Source of the DNA: an uncultured Oscillospiraceae bacterium
Lineage (GTDB): Bacteria > Bacillota > Clostridia > Oscillospirales > Oscillospiraceae
Assembly (NCBI GenBank): GCA_910579595.1
Contig: CAJTVM010000081.1
Location: 1-11,208, forward strand
DNA length: 11,208 nt
Reading direction: 5' to 3'
Position numbers and translations under genes: made by a program. Shown here in pieces: positions 1 through 6,262 of the stretch (positions within the stretch are counted from its first letter, which is position 1; each line of letters opens with the position of its first letter). The notes beneath the pieces are model-generated. The model searched no databases. It saw only the letters and a list, made by a program, of their open reading frames with translations, and had not been told where the DNA came from.

Positions 1-623
1 TCCGTCTTGCTGTACCCCTCCACATAGGCGAGATTAACAAGATAACCCTTGTGGATGCGGAAAAACTGGTCTTGCAGTTCCAACTCCAAATCCCCGATTT
101 TTGCGTAACAGGCAAATACGCCATCCTTCAAATGCAGCTCGACCTTGTGATTGCTGCTTTCGATGTAGTAGATGCTGTCCAGCGGTACGGTCTTGCTGGC
201 ATTGGCGGATTGGAGCGTCAGCACAGGCCCCTTCTGCGGGTTTTCCCGGTTGGACATGATCTGCTCCACCGCACGGGCAAAGACCTGAGCAAACTTTTCC
301 TCGTCCACTGGCTTCATCAGGTATTGGAATGCACCCACATCAAAGGCGTCGAACACATACCGCTCATAGCCGGTCACAAAGATAATGACCGGCTGGGCGG
401 CAGAATTGCTCTCCCTGATCTGGCGGGCCAGCGCCATACCGTCCGGGCCGGTGGCGTTCAGCTCAATGTCCAGAAAGAGCAGGTCAATTCCCCGGTGGCC
501 GGCGAGACAGTCCCTGGCAGAAGCGTACTCCACGACCTCACAGGGACAGTCCTGCGCCCGGATCAGGGATGCGAGGTAGGCACGGGTGGGGGCTTCATCA
601 TCACAAATTGCTATTCTTATCAT
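1..623 (-). CDS. LytTR-family response regulator (3' end beyond window)
   Basis: This is a cytoplasmic two-component response regulator of the AgrA/LytR kind, which binds DNA through a LytTR domain once phosphorylated. From the ATG at 621-623 the frame stays open for 207 codons to the left edge, so the C-terminus is missing. The receiver domain covers about residues 1-118: the acidic pair is D8-D9 in AICDDE, the phosphoacceptor is D52 in LLFLDIEL, the switch threonine is T84 in FVTGYE, and the conserved lysine is K104 in LMKPVD. The LytTR domain starts near residue 133 and shows IYYIESSNHKVELH and FFRIHKGYLVNLAYVEGY. An AGAGGAA ribosome site sits about 8 bases before the start. A putative extended -10 promoter and a direct repeat lie upstream. 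The partner histidine kinase is not in view and may lie beyond the left edge. The family call is firm; the regulated genes are unknown. Confidence 0.95.
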   Translation of the reverse strand, partial: MIRIAICDDEAPTRAYLASLIRAQDCPCEVVEYASARDCLAGHRGIDLLFLDIELNATGPDGMALARQIRESNSAAQPVIIFVTGYERYVFDAFDVGAFQYLMKPVDEEKFAQVFARAVEQIMSNRENPQKGPVLTLQSANASKTVPLDSIYYIESSNHKVELHLKDGVFACYAKIGDLELELQDQFFRIHKGYLVNLAYVEGYSKT

Positions 624-681
624 GGCGGTATTCCTCTACCTGTTTATTCGTTCAAATGGCTGTCAGGGTAAGCCCGGCTGA

Positions 682-712
682 CGTGACTGGAGGGTTTGAG
701 AGCGTGACTGGA
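682..712. repeat. Direct repeat pair, candidate LytTR binding site
   Basis: The 10-base sequence CGTGACTGGA (plus strand) occurs exactly at 682-691 and again at 703-712, a start-to-start distance of 21 bases. LytTR regulators are known to bind direct repeats of about 9 bases spaced roughly two helical turns apart. The pair lies between the putative promoter and the start of the LytTR regulator gene, in what would be its 5' leader. The match to the general LytTR half-site is only partial, so an autoregulatory role is inference. Confidence 0.45.
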
Positions 713-732
713 CAGCGCAACCCGTCCATAGC

Positions 733-741
733 ATTATATCA
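733..741 (-). promoter_or_regulatory. Extended -10 promoter for the response regulator
   Basis: The minus strand reads TGATATAAT, which is a perfect TATAAT preceded by the TGn extension. At 17 bases upstream there is no good -35, because that position falls in the NUDIX terminator. An extended -10 can partly make up for this. Transcription would begin near 726 and give a leader of roughly 100 bases containing the direct repeat. This is predicted by eye only. Confidence 0.55.
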
Positions 742-747
742 TAAAGG

Positions 748-784
748 AAAAAAGCGGGGAGCCGCCTTTCCAGACAACTCCCCG
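748..784 (-). terminator. Intrinsic terminator of the NUDIX gene
   Basis: On the minus strand, CGGGGAG (784-778) pairs with CTCCCCG (761-755) across a 16-base loop. The stem is followed by C and then six T (753-748). It begins 17 bases past the NUDIX stop codon. The 7-bp stem is short but GC-rich, and the T-run is clear. It separates the NUDIX gene from the response regulator. Confidence 0.7.
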
Positions 785-801
785 ATAAGTTGAAACCTGC
801 A

Positions 802-1416
802 TCAATCAAATTGAACCTTCCAATTCTCTTCTTCATAGGCTTCAAAGCACATCCTGATTTGCTCCTCATTACATTTTTCTTCCGCCAGAGGTGGCAATTT
901 ATCTATGGAAAAATAGCTACTGGCTGAGGTTTCGATATTTTGGATAAATGAACCTCCTACCGCTTTGCATTGATAAAAAATTTTTACAATTCCGTAGGCG
1001 TAAGGCGGCTGGTTATGCTTGTCCCGATCCTGCACCGAAATGACCTTTTCTATGACTACATCCAACCCAGCTTCTTCTTTTGCCTCTTTTATCGTATTTT
1101 CCGCAGGGGATATATTGTATTCACACCATCCGCCAGGTAAAGACCACTTTCCCGTGTTCTCACAAACAAGGAGAATTTTCCCTTCAGAAAAAATGGCTGC
1201 GCGTGTATCAACTTTGGGTGTTTGGTAGCCAACATCGCCGCAGAATAGGCCGGTAATTTTTTCTAATGGAGTATCCGTCCGTACCGCCATCATTTCCGCC
1301 GCGATTTCCCGAATTCGCTGGTATCTTTCTTGGTCAAAAGCATCCTTGCCATAAAACAGTCCGGCCTGGGCAAGGCTTTGAAGTTCTTTTGCCCATTCAA
1401 TCATTTGGTCCTTCAT
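802..1416 (-). CDS. NUDIX hydrolase with Nudix_N domain (ADP-ribose pyrophosphatase-like)
   Basis: This 204-residue cytoplasmic protein probably hydrolyses a nucleoside diphosphate linked to another group, with ADP-ribose as the usual guess for the family. Residues about 5-45 (MIEWAKELQSLAQAGLFYGK onward) match the helical N-terminal domain found in one NUDIX subgroup. The Nudix box lies near residues 95-118: GGWCEY, then KEAKEEAGL. It keeps E111, E114 and E115 for metal binding, but the first Glu of the consensus is Ile and the Arg is Lys. The start is the ATG at 1414-1416, because AGGGGTGG (1428-1421) ends 4 bases upstream of it. An in-frame ATG six codons earlier has no ribosome site. The gene has its own promoter and terminator and is visibly more AT-rich than recD2 or rex, which hints at later acquisition. 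The family is certain; the substrate is not. Confidence 0.92.
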   Translation of the reverse strand: MKDQMIEWAKELQSLAQAGLFYGKDAFDQERYQRIREIAAEMMAVRTDTPLEKITGLFCGDVGYQTPKVDTRAAIFSEGKILLVCENTGKWSLPGGWCEYNISPAENTIKEAKEEAGLDVVIEKVISVQDRDKHNQPPYAYGIVKIFYQCKAVGGSFIQNIETSASSYFSIDKLPPLAEEKCNEEQIRMCFEAYEEENWKVQFD

Positions 1417-1461
1417 ATGTCCACCCCTATCCATTTCGCAGATTTGAATTTGTTGCTTTAA

Positions 1462-1490
1462 ATTCTACCACAGGATTCGGCTCGATACAA
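1462..1490 (-). promoter_or_regulatory. Predicted promoter of the NUDIX gene
   Basis: On the minus strand, TTGTAT (1490-1485) is followed after exactly 17 bases by TAGAAT (1467-1462). The -10 carries a TGG extension. Transcription would begin near 1455, giving a leader of about 40 bases before the ATG at 1416. The -35 is a weak match (TTG only), while the -10 matches 5 of 6. Confidence 0.6.
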
Positions 1491-1720
1491 TCTGTTTTTA
1501 TGACATTTCTGGAACGTGAGGTCACACTCCACCGTTGCCAAGTTGACTTTTCCGGCCTTCTGATGCAGGCTGAATGCACCATCGTCAACCCGTATCAGGA
1601 TGGGCCGGTTCCGAAGTTCAGAGATGAACAGGCCATATGGCATGGATTGATGTGTGCAAAGGATAGGACACAGCTTTATGAAAATGCGAACCGAGTACAC
1701 CAATGTCATTAAGCTGACAT
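1491..1720. other. Non-coding, probably decayed DNA between NUDIX gene and IS remnant
   Basis: I see no convincing gene here. Open frames exist on both strands (for example minus 1458-1829 and plus 1266-1712), but none gives a recognisable domain and none has a good ribosome site. The stretch lies directly downstream of the transposase fragment. It may be further decayed insertion-element sequence or the wreck of the gene that once followed recD2. No clear terminal inverted repeats were found. Confidence 0.4.
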
Positions 1721-1957
1721 TCAAGGAAGATGCAATAGAGTGTTGCGGGACTCGTAATTCCGGTCGGCCAGCAGGATCACCTTTCCGGAAACGCGGGAAC
1801 GCGCCGCCATCTGACACAGGGCTTTGCACTCGTTCTTTTCATGCCCCTTCTGAACAATCAGGTCAGTATAAATAATGAGCACTTTTCCAATGCTGTTTTC
1901 GCTCATGGTCAGCAGAAAGGATATGACCATCCGTACTGTATGCTCTCGTTTGTCCAT
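1721..1957 (-). pseudogene. IS4-type transposase fragment fused to an unknown 5' end
   Basis: The 78-codon frame contains, from about residue 30 (nt 1876-1727), a stretch that resembles the catalytic core of IS4-family transposases: YTDLIVQKGHEKNECKALCQ, then KVILLADRNYESRNTLLHL. The family pattern there is a YTDAIIQPG-like segment followed by ADRGYESYN, which holds a catalytic Asp. The frame stops right after HLP, and no other frame downstream supplies the rest of the enzyme or its YREK motif. At most about 50 residues of a protein of roughly 400 survive. The first 25 or so residues are not transposase-like. They start from an ATG one base past the recD2 stop with AGGAG 7 bases before it, which looks like a genuine translation start of a lost gene. 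The remnant is clearly non-functional as a transposase; the exact IS is unknown. Confidence 0.65.
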
Positions 1958-1958
1958 G

Positions 1959-4190
1959 TCAAGTCTCCTGTCCCGTCTCCAGCAGCAAACGGGTGCGCAG
2001 GGCGGAATACCGCCGGGTCTGCCTGTCGTTGGCCACCATCTGAGCCATCAGCTCCCCGCTGCCCACCAGGATGAACAGCTCCCGCGCCCTGGTGATGGCG
2101 GTGTACAGCACCCCCCGGGCCAGCAGGGAGGGCGGCACATCGCTGAGTACCAAAATCACTGCCCGGTATTCGCTGCCCTGGGCCTTGTGGACGGTGACGG
2201 CGTAAGCTGGCTCCAGCTCCCCCAGCAGCTCCGGCGGGTAGGCCACCAGCCGCCCATCAAAAGACACGGTGATCCCCCCAGCGTTCACCTCCAGAATGGT
2301 GCCGATGTCACCGTTGAACACGCCCATATCCTTGGCCCCGGTGCGGGGATCCTCCCAGAACAGGTCATAGTTGTTCTTCACCTGCATCACCCGGTCGCCC
2401 TCCCGGAAAATAAAGGAGCCAAAGGCCCGCTCCCCTTTCCCATCGGCAGCGGGATTCAGCGCCTCCTGCAGCGCCCGGTTCAGCGCGGCGGTGCCCGCCC
2501 CCCGTTTCCGGGTGGGGGAGAGTACCTGGATCTGCTCCGGCGGAATGCCCATGTTCTTGGGCAGGCGGGTCAGGCATAGCTCCACAACGGTGTCCACCGC
2601 CCGGGCGGCATCCCGCCGTCCCATATAAAAGAAGTCGCGGTTTTTGTTTTTCAGCTCCGGCACGTTCCCCTGGTTCACCCCGTGGGCGTTCATAACAATG
2701 GCACTCTCCTGGGCCTGCCGAAAGATCTCCGTCAGCGAGATGGCGGGCACCACCCCGGAACGAATCAGGTGATCCAGCACATTCCCCGGCCCCACCGACG
2801 GCAGCTGGTCCGGGTCGCCCACCAGCACCAACCGGCAGTCGGAGCGCAGCGCCGCCAGCAGCGCCGCCATGAGGGACACATCCACCATGGACGTCTCATC
2901 CACGATCACCGCATCCACCTCCAGGGGATCATCCTGGTTTTTGGTGAAGGCCAGCTGGCCGGTGTAGGGATCCATTTTCGTCTCCAGAAGCCGGTGAATG
3001 GTCAGCGCCTCCGCCCCACAGGTCTCTCCCATCCGTTTCGCCGCCCGTCCCGTAGGCGCGGCCAGGGCCGTTTCCAGCCCCAGAGTGTCGAACAGGGCCA
3101 GAACCCCCCGCAGGGAGGTGGTTTTTCCCGTACCCGGCCCCCCTGTCAGCAGCATCACCTGCCGGGACGCGGCCAGCTCCACGGCGGTACGCTGCTGCGC
3201 GGCGTAGGTAATGCCCTGCTCCCGCTGGATGGCGTCAATCAGCTTACCCAACCCATTGGGGGGTGTTATTTCGGTGCGGCACATCTCGCCCAGCCGCATG
3301 GCTACGTAGCACTCCGCCCCGTACAGCCCCGCGGGGTAGCAGGCCGTCACCCCGGCGATATCCTCCCGAACCACCTCGCCCCGCTCAATAAGGGTGTTCA
3401 GCCCCTCAGGAAGGCAGTCTCCCTCCACCCCGATGAGGGCGGCGGTGGCGGCAAGCAGCTTGTTCTCCGGCAAAAAGACGTGGCCATTGTCGGCATTGTG
3501 ATCCAGCTCAAAGATCAGCGCGGCCTCCACTCGCTGGGGGTCGTCCCCCGCCACCCCAAGCTCGATGGCCAGCGCGTCCACCTGGGCAAAGGGGATCTCC
3601 AGGGACCGATCGGCCAGCAAATAGGGGTTGTCGTGTACCACATCCACCGCATAGTCCCCGAACCGCTTGTACAGCGGCATGGCGGCGGACAGGGGGAGCC
3701 GGTGCTCCGACAAAAACTCCGCCAGACGGCGCATCCCCATCTTCTGTTTGAAATCCTCCCCGATGGCCCTCGCCCGCTTAGGGGACACGCCACGGATTTC
3801 GCACAGCTTTTCCGGCTCGCTCTCAATCACCTTCAACGCGTCCTCCCCAAAGCGATCCACGATCTGACGGGCCAGCCCCATGCGGATGCCCTTCACCGCG
3901 CCGGAGGCCAGATACTCAAACACCGCCTTTTCCCCCACGGGCATACGCCGCGTGATCACCTCCGCCTTGAACTGCTCACCGTAGGTGGGGTGGCGGCCCC
4001 AGGAGCCCTCCAGCTCCAGCGCCTCGCCGGGGGCCACGCCGGGCATACAGCCCACCGCCGTGATCTCCCCCTTCTCCCCGCAGTCCAGCTTCAGCACCGT
4101 GTAGCCGTTTTCCTCGTTGCAGAACAGCACGGCAGACACGGTGCCCTCTATCTGGTTCTGGCCTGTCAGCACGGCCATCTCGTCCGGCAT
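1959..4190 (-). CDS. recD2: ATP-dependent DNA helicase RecD2
   Basis: This 743-residue SF1B 5'-3' DNA helicase is of the RecD2/YrrC type, which acts in DNA repair and fork maintenance in bacteria without RecBCD. The N-terminal OB-like part (IEGTVSAVLFCNEENGYTVL) and helix-hairpin-helix segments (IRMGLARQIVDRFG, IRGVSPKRARAIG) fill the first half, and that long N-terminal region separates it from RecD. The motor motifs follow: Walker A GGPGTGKTT at about 350-358 with K356, Walker B VIVDETSM with D431-E432, motif III GDPDQLPSVGPG at 458-469, FRQ at 490-492, then VTVHKAQGSEY and YTAITRARE near the C-terminus. The start is the ATG at 4188-4190, with GGAGGG 6 bases upstream. An in-frame ATG at 4340 would lie upstream of the promoter and of the preceding terminator. 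The gene is transcribed alone from its own promoter. Length and motifs are complete. Confidence 0.96.
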   Translation of the reverse strand: MPDEMAVLTGQNQIEGTVSAVLFCNEENGYTVLKLDCGEKGEITAVGCMPGVAPGEALELEGSWGRHPTYGEQFKAEVITRRMPVGEKAVFEYLASGAVKGIRMGLARQIVDRFGEDALKVIESEPEKLCEIRGVSPKRARAIGEDFKQKMGMRRLAEFLSEHRLPLSAAMPLYKRFGDYAVDVVHDNPYLLADRSLEIPFAQVDALAIELGVAGDDPQRVEAALIFELDHNADNGHVFLPENKLLAATAALIGVEGDCLPEGLNTLIERGEVVREDIAGVTACYPAGLYGAECYVAMRLGEMCRTEITPPNGLGKLIDAIQREQGITYAAQQRTAVELAASRQVMLLTGGPGTGKTTSLRGVLALFDTLGLETALAAPTGRAAKRMGETCGAEALTIHRLLETKMDPYTGQLAFTKNQDDPLEVDAVIVDETSMVDVSLMAALLAALRSDCRLVLVGDPDQLPSVGPGNVLDHLIRSGVVPAISLTEIFRQAQESAIVMNAHGVNQGNVPELKNKNRDFFYMGRRDAARAVDTVVELCLTRLPKNMGIPPEQIQVLSPTRKRGAGTAALNRALQEALNPAADGKGERAFGSFIFREGDRVMQVKNNYDLFWEDPRTGAKDMGVFNGDIGTILEVNAGGITVSFDGRLVAYPPELLGELEPAYAVTVHKAQGSEYRAVILVLSDVPPSLLARGVLYTAITRARELFILVGSGELMAQMVANDRQTRRYSALRTRLLLETGQET

Positions 4191-4224
4191 GGCGAACCCT
4201 CCAATCCAAACAAACGTTTTATCT

Positions 4225-4253
4225 ATTATACCAGCCACCCCTTCGGTTTTCAA
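4225..4253 (-). promoter_or_regulatory. Predicted sigma-A promoter of recD2
   Basis: On the minus strand, TTGAAA (4253-4248) is followed after exactly 17 bases by a perfect TATAAT (4230-4225), with a TGG extension before the -10. Transcription would begin near 4218, about 28 bases before the recD2 start codon. It lies just past the SLH gene terminator, which fits an independent unit. Confidence 0.8.
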
Positions 4254-4285
4254 GGGCTGTTTTCCAAACCCGCCGGGGCGGCGGA

Positions 4286-4317
4286 AAGGACCGGCCGGGC
4301 TTTCCCGACCGGTCCTT
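4286..4317 (-). terminator. Terminator hairpin after the rex-SLH unit
   Basis: Arms of 14 bases at 4304-4317 and 4286-4299 pair along their full length with a single G-U wobble, around a 4-base loop (AAAG on the minus strand). The hairpin starts 29 bases past the SLH stop codon. Only three T follow the stem, so the U-tract is poor; the long GC-rich stem suggests an imperfect intrinsic terminator. Confidence 0.6.
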
Positions 4318-4345
4318 CTGTCGTTGTCTTGTCCCCGCATCCCAA

Positions 4346-5422
4346 TCAGACGCCGAAGCGTGTACCGTAATTGTAAATGTTAACCGCCACCCGGCTGCGC
4401 ATGGGAGCGACTTGCGGACGGAAGCAGGTGGTATCATAAGCGCCCATCACACCGTTGGCCACTGCCCATTGGACATAGGGCACGGCCCAGGCGGAGATCT
4501 CAGCGCCGTCGGTAAAGGTCTTGCCCAAATCAACCGTACCGGCGGTGGAGCCGCCCAGCAGGACATTATACAGATACAGGATTTTGGCCAGTTCCTGATT
4601 GCGTACAGTGTTGGCCGGGCCAAAGCGGCCGTTACCATAACCCTCAACAATCCCCTTTTCAGTGGCCCACAGGATGGCGCGGCTCATTTCCCCGTCATGG
4701 GCCGGCAAATCCGTATACCGGCCCGCGCCGGAAGAAACAGGCGGGGAACCGGCATTGCGGTACAAAATCAGCACAATCTGGCCCCGGGTGATGGTGTTGT
4801 AGGGCCGGAAGGTGGTAGCGGTAGTGCCTTTGATAAAATTGTTGTCGTAATTCCACTTGACCGCATCATAGAAGGCATCGCTTGTGCTCACGTCGGTAAA
4901 GGGCAGGGGCGTACTTACCGTCCCCCCCGCGCCGCAGCGCCACTTCCCCTCCGCCATCCACTGGACGGACTGGGTGGAGGCCACCACCACCGCGTCGCTG
5001 GCCGCAAGATAGCGGTGTCCGGCTGTCAGTGCGCCTCCCTGCGCCAGCTCCACCCCGGCGGTGGCGTCCACCAGCACACCGGAGCTTACCACCCCGCCGC
5101 CGGAGGTCCAGATCAGCCCTGAACCGGAGGTCAGGGTAACGGTGTCGGCATACTGCCCCTGCCCCGCCGTGAAGCCATTCGAGGTAAACCAGCCATCCGC
5201 CGAGGCCGTGCCCTGCCCTGCTTGGTTCACCGCGTTGGCATAGAGGATCTGGGTGTTCTGCGTCACCCACTGGGTGATGTACGCCTTCAAATCGGTGAGA
5301 TACGCTCCCGTCAAATAGCTCCGCGAGATCAGCGTATCCTCCTGGGCGCCCGCCCATCCCACGGTGACACAGCCCAGCAGCACCGACAGGGCCAGCACCC
5401 CGGCTATCAGCTTTTTATTCAT
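4346..5422 (-). CDS. Secreted protein with three C-terminal SLH domains
   Basis: This 358-residue exported protein is probably held on the cell wall through its SLH domains, which in other Firmicutes bind pyruvylated secondary wall polymer. The N-terminus (MNKKLIAGVLALSVLLGC, to about residue 26) is a signal peptide: a Lys-rich start, a hydrophobic core and WAGA as a likely cleavage site. LLGC at 15-18 weakly resembles a lipobox, so a lipoprotein is a less likely reading. Residues 27-172 are Gly/Ser/Thr/Val-rich, probably beta structure, with no known domain I can name (LTAGHRYLAASDA is a visible motif). SLH repeats span about 174-224 (FTDV to ITRGQIVLILYR), 236-287 and 302-352. GAGGAG precedes the ATG, which overlaps the rex stop in ATGA, so translation is probably coupled. 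A secreted surface protein is an unusual operon partner for Rex. Its specific role is unknown. Confidence 0.9.
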   Translation of the reverse strand: MNKKLIAGVLALSVLLGCVTVGWAGAQEDTLISRSYLTGAYLTDLKAYITQWVTQNTQILYANAVNQAGQGTASADGWFTSNGFTAGQGQYADTVTLTSGSGLIWTSGGGVVSSGVLVDATAGVELAQGGALTAGHRYLAASDAVVVASTQSVQWMAEGKWRCGAGGTVSTPLPFTDVSTSDAFYDAVKWNYDNNFIKGTTATTFRPYNTITRGQIVLILYRNAGSPPVSSGAGRYTDLPAHDGEMSRAILWATEKGIVEGYGNGRFGPANTVRNQELAKILYLYNVLLGGSTAGTVDLGKTFTDGAEISAWAVPYVQWAVANGVMGAYDTTCFRPQVAPMRSRVAVNIYNYGTRFGV

Positions 5423-6057
5423 ACAGGCTCCTCAGAAATCATGTAGCTCAAGGTTAGCAGACTGTCCGCAAAGTGGACGTTTTCCACCTTTATGTCCGGC
5501 AACTCCCGCAAGGGCAGCTCCACGTTGGTAAAGTTCCAGATCCCCGTCACTCCGCAGGCGGAAAGCCGCCGCGCGGACTCCACCGCCACCCGCGCGGGAA
5601 CGGTGAGCACTCCCACGCTGGCGGGATTCTCTTCCAGAAATTGCTCCAGATCATCCATATGGTGGATAAGGACTCCCCCCAGCCGGGTACCCACCAGGCC
5701 GGGGTTTACATCAAAGGCCGCCGTCAGGCGGAAGCCGTTGGCGGCAAATGGGAAATTCTCAATAAGGGCCCGCCCCAGGTTGCCCGCGCCCAGAATCATT
5801 ATGGTGTGATCCCGGTTCATGCCCAGAATCTCCGCCACCTCGCTGCGCAGACGCTCTACGTTGTAGCCGTAGCCCTGCTGCCCGAACCCGCCAAAGCAGG
5901 ATAGATCCTGCCGGATCTGGGAAGCGGTCAGACCCATGGATTTGGCCAGGGCGCTGGAGGAAATCCGCACCGTCCCGGCCCGGTACAGGTCATCCAGATG
6001 CCGGTAATACCGGGGAAGCCGCCGGATGACGGCGGAGGAAATTTTTTCTTTTCTCAT
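5419..6057 (-). CDS. rex: Redox-sensing transcriptional repressor Rex
   Basis: Rex is a cytoplasmic dimer that senses the NADH/NAD+ ratio and represses fermentation and respiration genes until NADH rises. The 212-residue protein has normal family length. Residues 6-73 form the winged helix: ISSAVIRRLPRYYRHLDDL, then SQIRQDLSCFGGFGQQGYGY. The Rossmann fold begins with ILGAGNLG (GxGxxG at 90-95), and the acidic D116 in AFDVNP suits NAD(H) rather than NADP(H). The C-terminal helix NVHFADSLLTLSYMI is typical of domain swapping in the dimer. I chose the ATG at 6055-6057 (MRKEKISSAVI). The in-frame GTG at 6069 has AAAGG only a few bases away, too close to serve, though the site before the ATG is also weak (GTGAG). 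The gene has a strong promoter with inverted repeats, and its stop overlaps the SLH gene start. Confidence 0.95.
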   Translation of the reverse strand: MRKEKISSAVIRRLPRYYRHLDDLYRAGTVRISSSALAKSMGLTASQIRQDLSCFGGFGQQGYGYNVERLRSEVAEILGMNRDHTIMILGAGNLGRALIENFPFAANGFRLTAAFDVNPGLVGTRLGGVLIHHMDDLEQFLEENPASVGVLTVPARVAVESARRLSACGVTGIWNFTNVELPLRELPDIKVENVHFADSLLTLSYMISEEPV

Positions 6058-6101
6058 GGTTAAGCTCACGCCTTTGGTATCTATCGCCCATGGATTTGAC
6101 C

Positions 6102-6114
6102 GCCCGGACCGGGC
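6102..6114 (-). other. Small GC hairpin in the rex leader
   Basis: GCCCG and CGGGC flank a 3-base loop (GCCCGGaCCGGGC on the plus strand). The hairpin lies about 45 bases before the rex ATG within the predicted 85-base leader. No T-run follows on the minus strand and the stem is only 5 bp, so it is not a terminator. It may affect leader stability or have no function. No known riboswitch pattern was recognised. Confidence 0.3.
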
Positions 6115-6143
6115 TTTCGTCAGATCAGGCCAATTTTATGTCT

Positions 6144-6177
6144 TTGTCTATTCTACATGACAAAAAACAACTTGTCA
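6144..6177. promoter_or_regulatory. Inverted repeats over the rex promoter, candidate operator
   Basis: Two overlapping inverted repeats share one half-site. TTGTC (6144-6148) and GACAA (6159-6163) flank 10 bases that cover the -10, and TGACAA (6158-6163) and TTGTCA (6172-6177) flank 8 bases across the spacer and -35. Many bacteria autoregulate rex. However, the classic Rex box has TTGT and ACAA separated by 10 bases, whereas here the outward-facing pair is separated by 12. The operator role is therefore plausible from position, but Rex as the binder is unproven. Confidence 0.4.
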
Positions 6178-6178
6178 A
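6150..6178 (-). promoter_or_regulatory. Strong sigma-A promoter of rex
   Basis: On the minus strand, a perfect TTGACA (6178-6173) is followed after exactly 17 bases by TAGAAT (6155-6150), a 5 of 6 match. Transcription would begin near 6143, leaving a leader of about 85 bases before the ATG at 6057. The promoter also drives the SLH gene downstream, since no other promoter is evident between the two. Confidence 0.85.
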
Positions 6179-6213
6179 TTTAATTCCCCAAAGATTCTCA
6201 TTTTTTTGACAAA

Positions 6214-6248
6214 TTGGAAGGCCCTCTGATTGCCGGAGGGCCTTCCAA
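6214..6248 (-). terminator. Terminator hairpin after tepA
   Basis: Perfect 13-base arms, TTGGAAGGCCCTC (6214-6226) and its complement (6236-6248), flank a 9-base loop. The hairpin begins 14 bases past the tepA stop codon. On the minus strand only TTTG follows the stem, so the U-run is short. Position and stem strength still favour a terminator that isolates tepA from rex. Confidence 0.65.
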
Positions 6249-6262
6249 TGTTTCCATCCCTT

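Noticed and set aside
1458..1829. A 123-codon minus-strand frame in the gap between NUDIX and recD2
   Set aside because: It has no recognisable domain and no clear ribosome site, and it overlaps both the transposase fragment in another frame and the NUDIX promoter.
4191..4340. A longer N-terminus for RecD2 starting at 4340
   Set aside because: The extra 50 codons overlap the recD2 promoter and the SLH terminator, are of odd composition, and have no ribosome site. The ATG at 4190 has GGAGGG at the right distance.
4254..4345. Palindromic GGACCGG-rich sequence considered as an operator
   Set aside because: Its position just past the SLH stop and its single long stem with a 4-base loop fit a terminator better than a binding site.
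2682..4370. A 562-codon open frame on the plus strand opposite recD2
   Set aside because: It is a mirror of the GC-rich recD2 codons, rich in His, Arg, Gly and Pro, with no domain. recD2 has all its helicase motifs, a promoter and a ribosome site. The same applies to plus frames at 8077-8895 and 9725-10735.
6058..6069. GTG start for Rex four codons upstream
   Set aside because: The nearest AAAGG lies almost against the GTG, too close to work, and the ATG at 6057 gives the usual Rex N-terminus.
6058..6143. A possible riboswitch or ribozyme in the rex leader
   Set aside because: There is one small GC hairpin and a fragment resembling part of a hammerhead core (CTGA, CGAAA), but the intervening stem is missing. 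No known riboswitch consensus was recognised.
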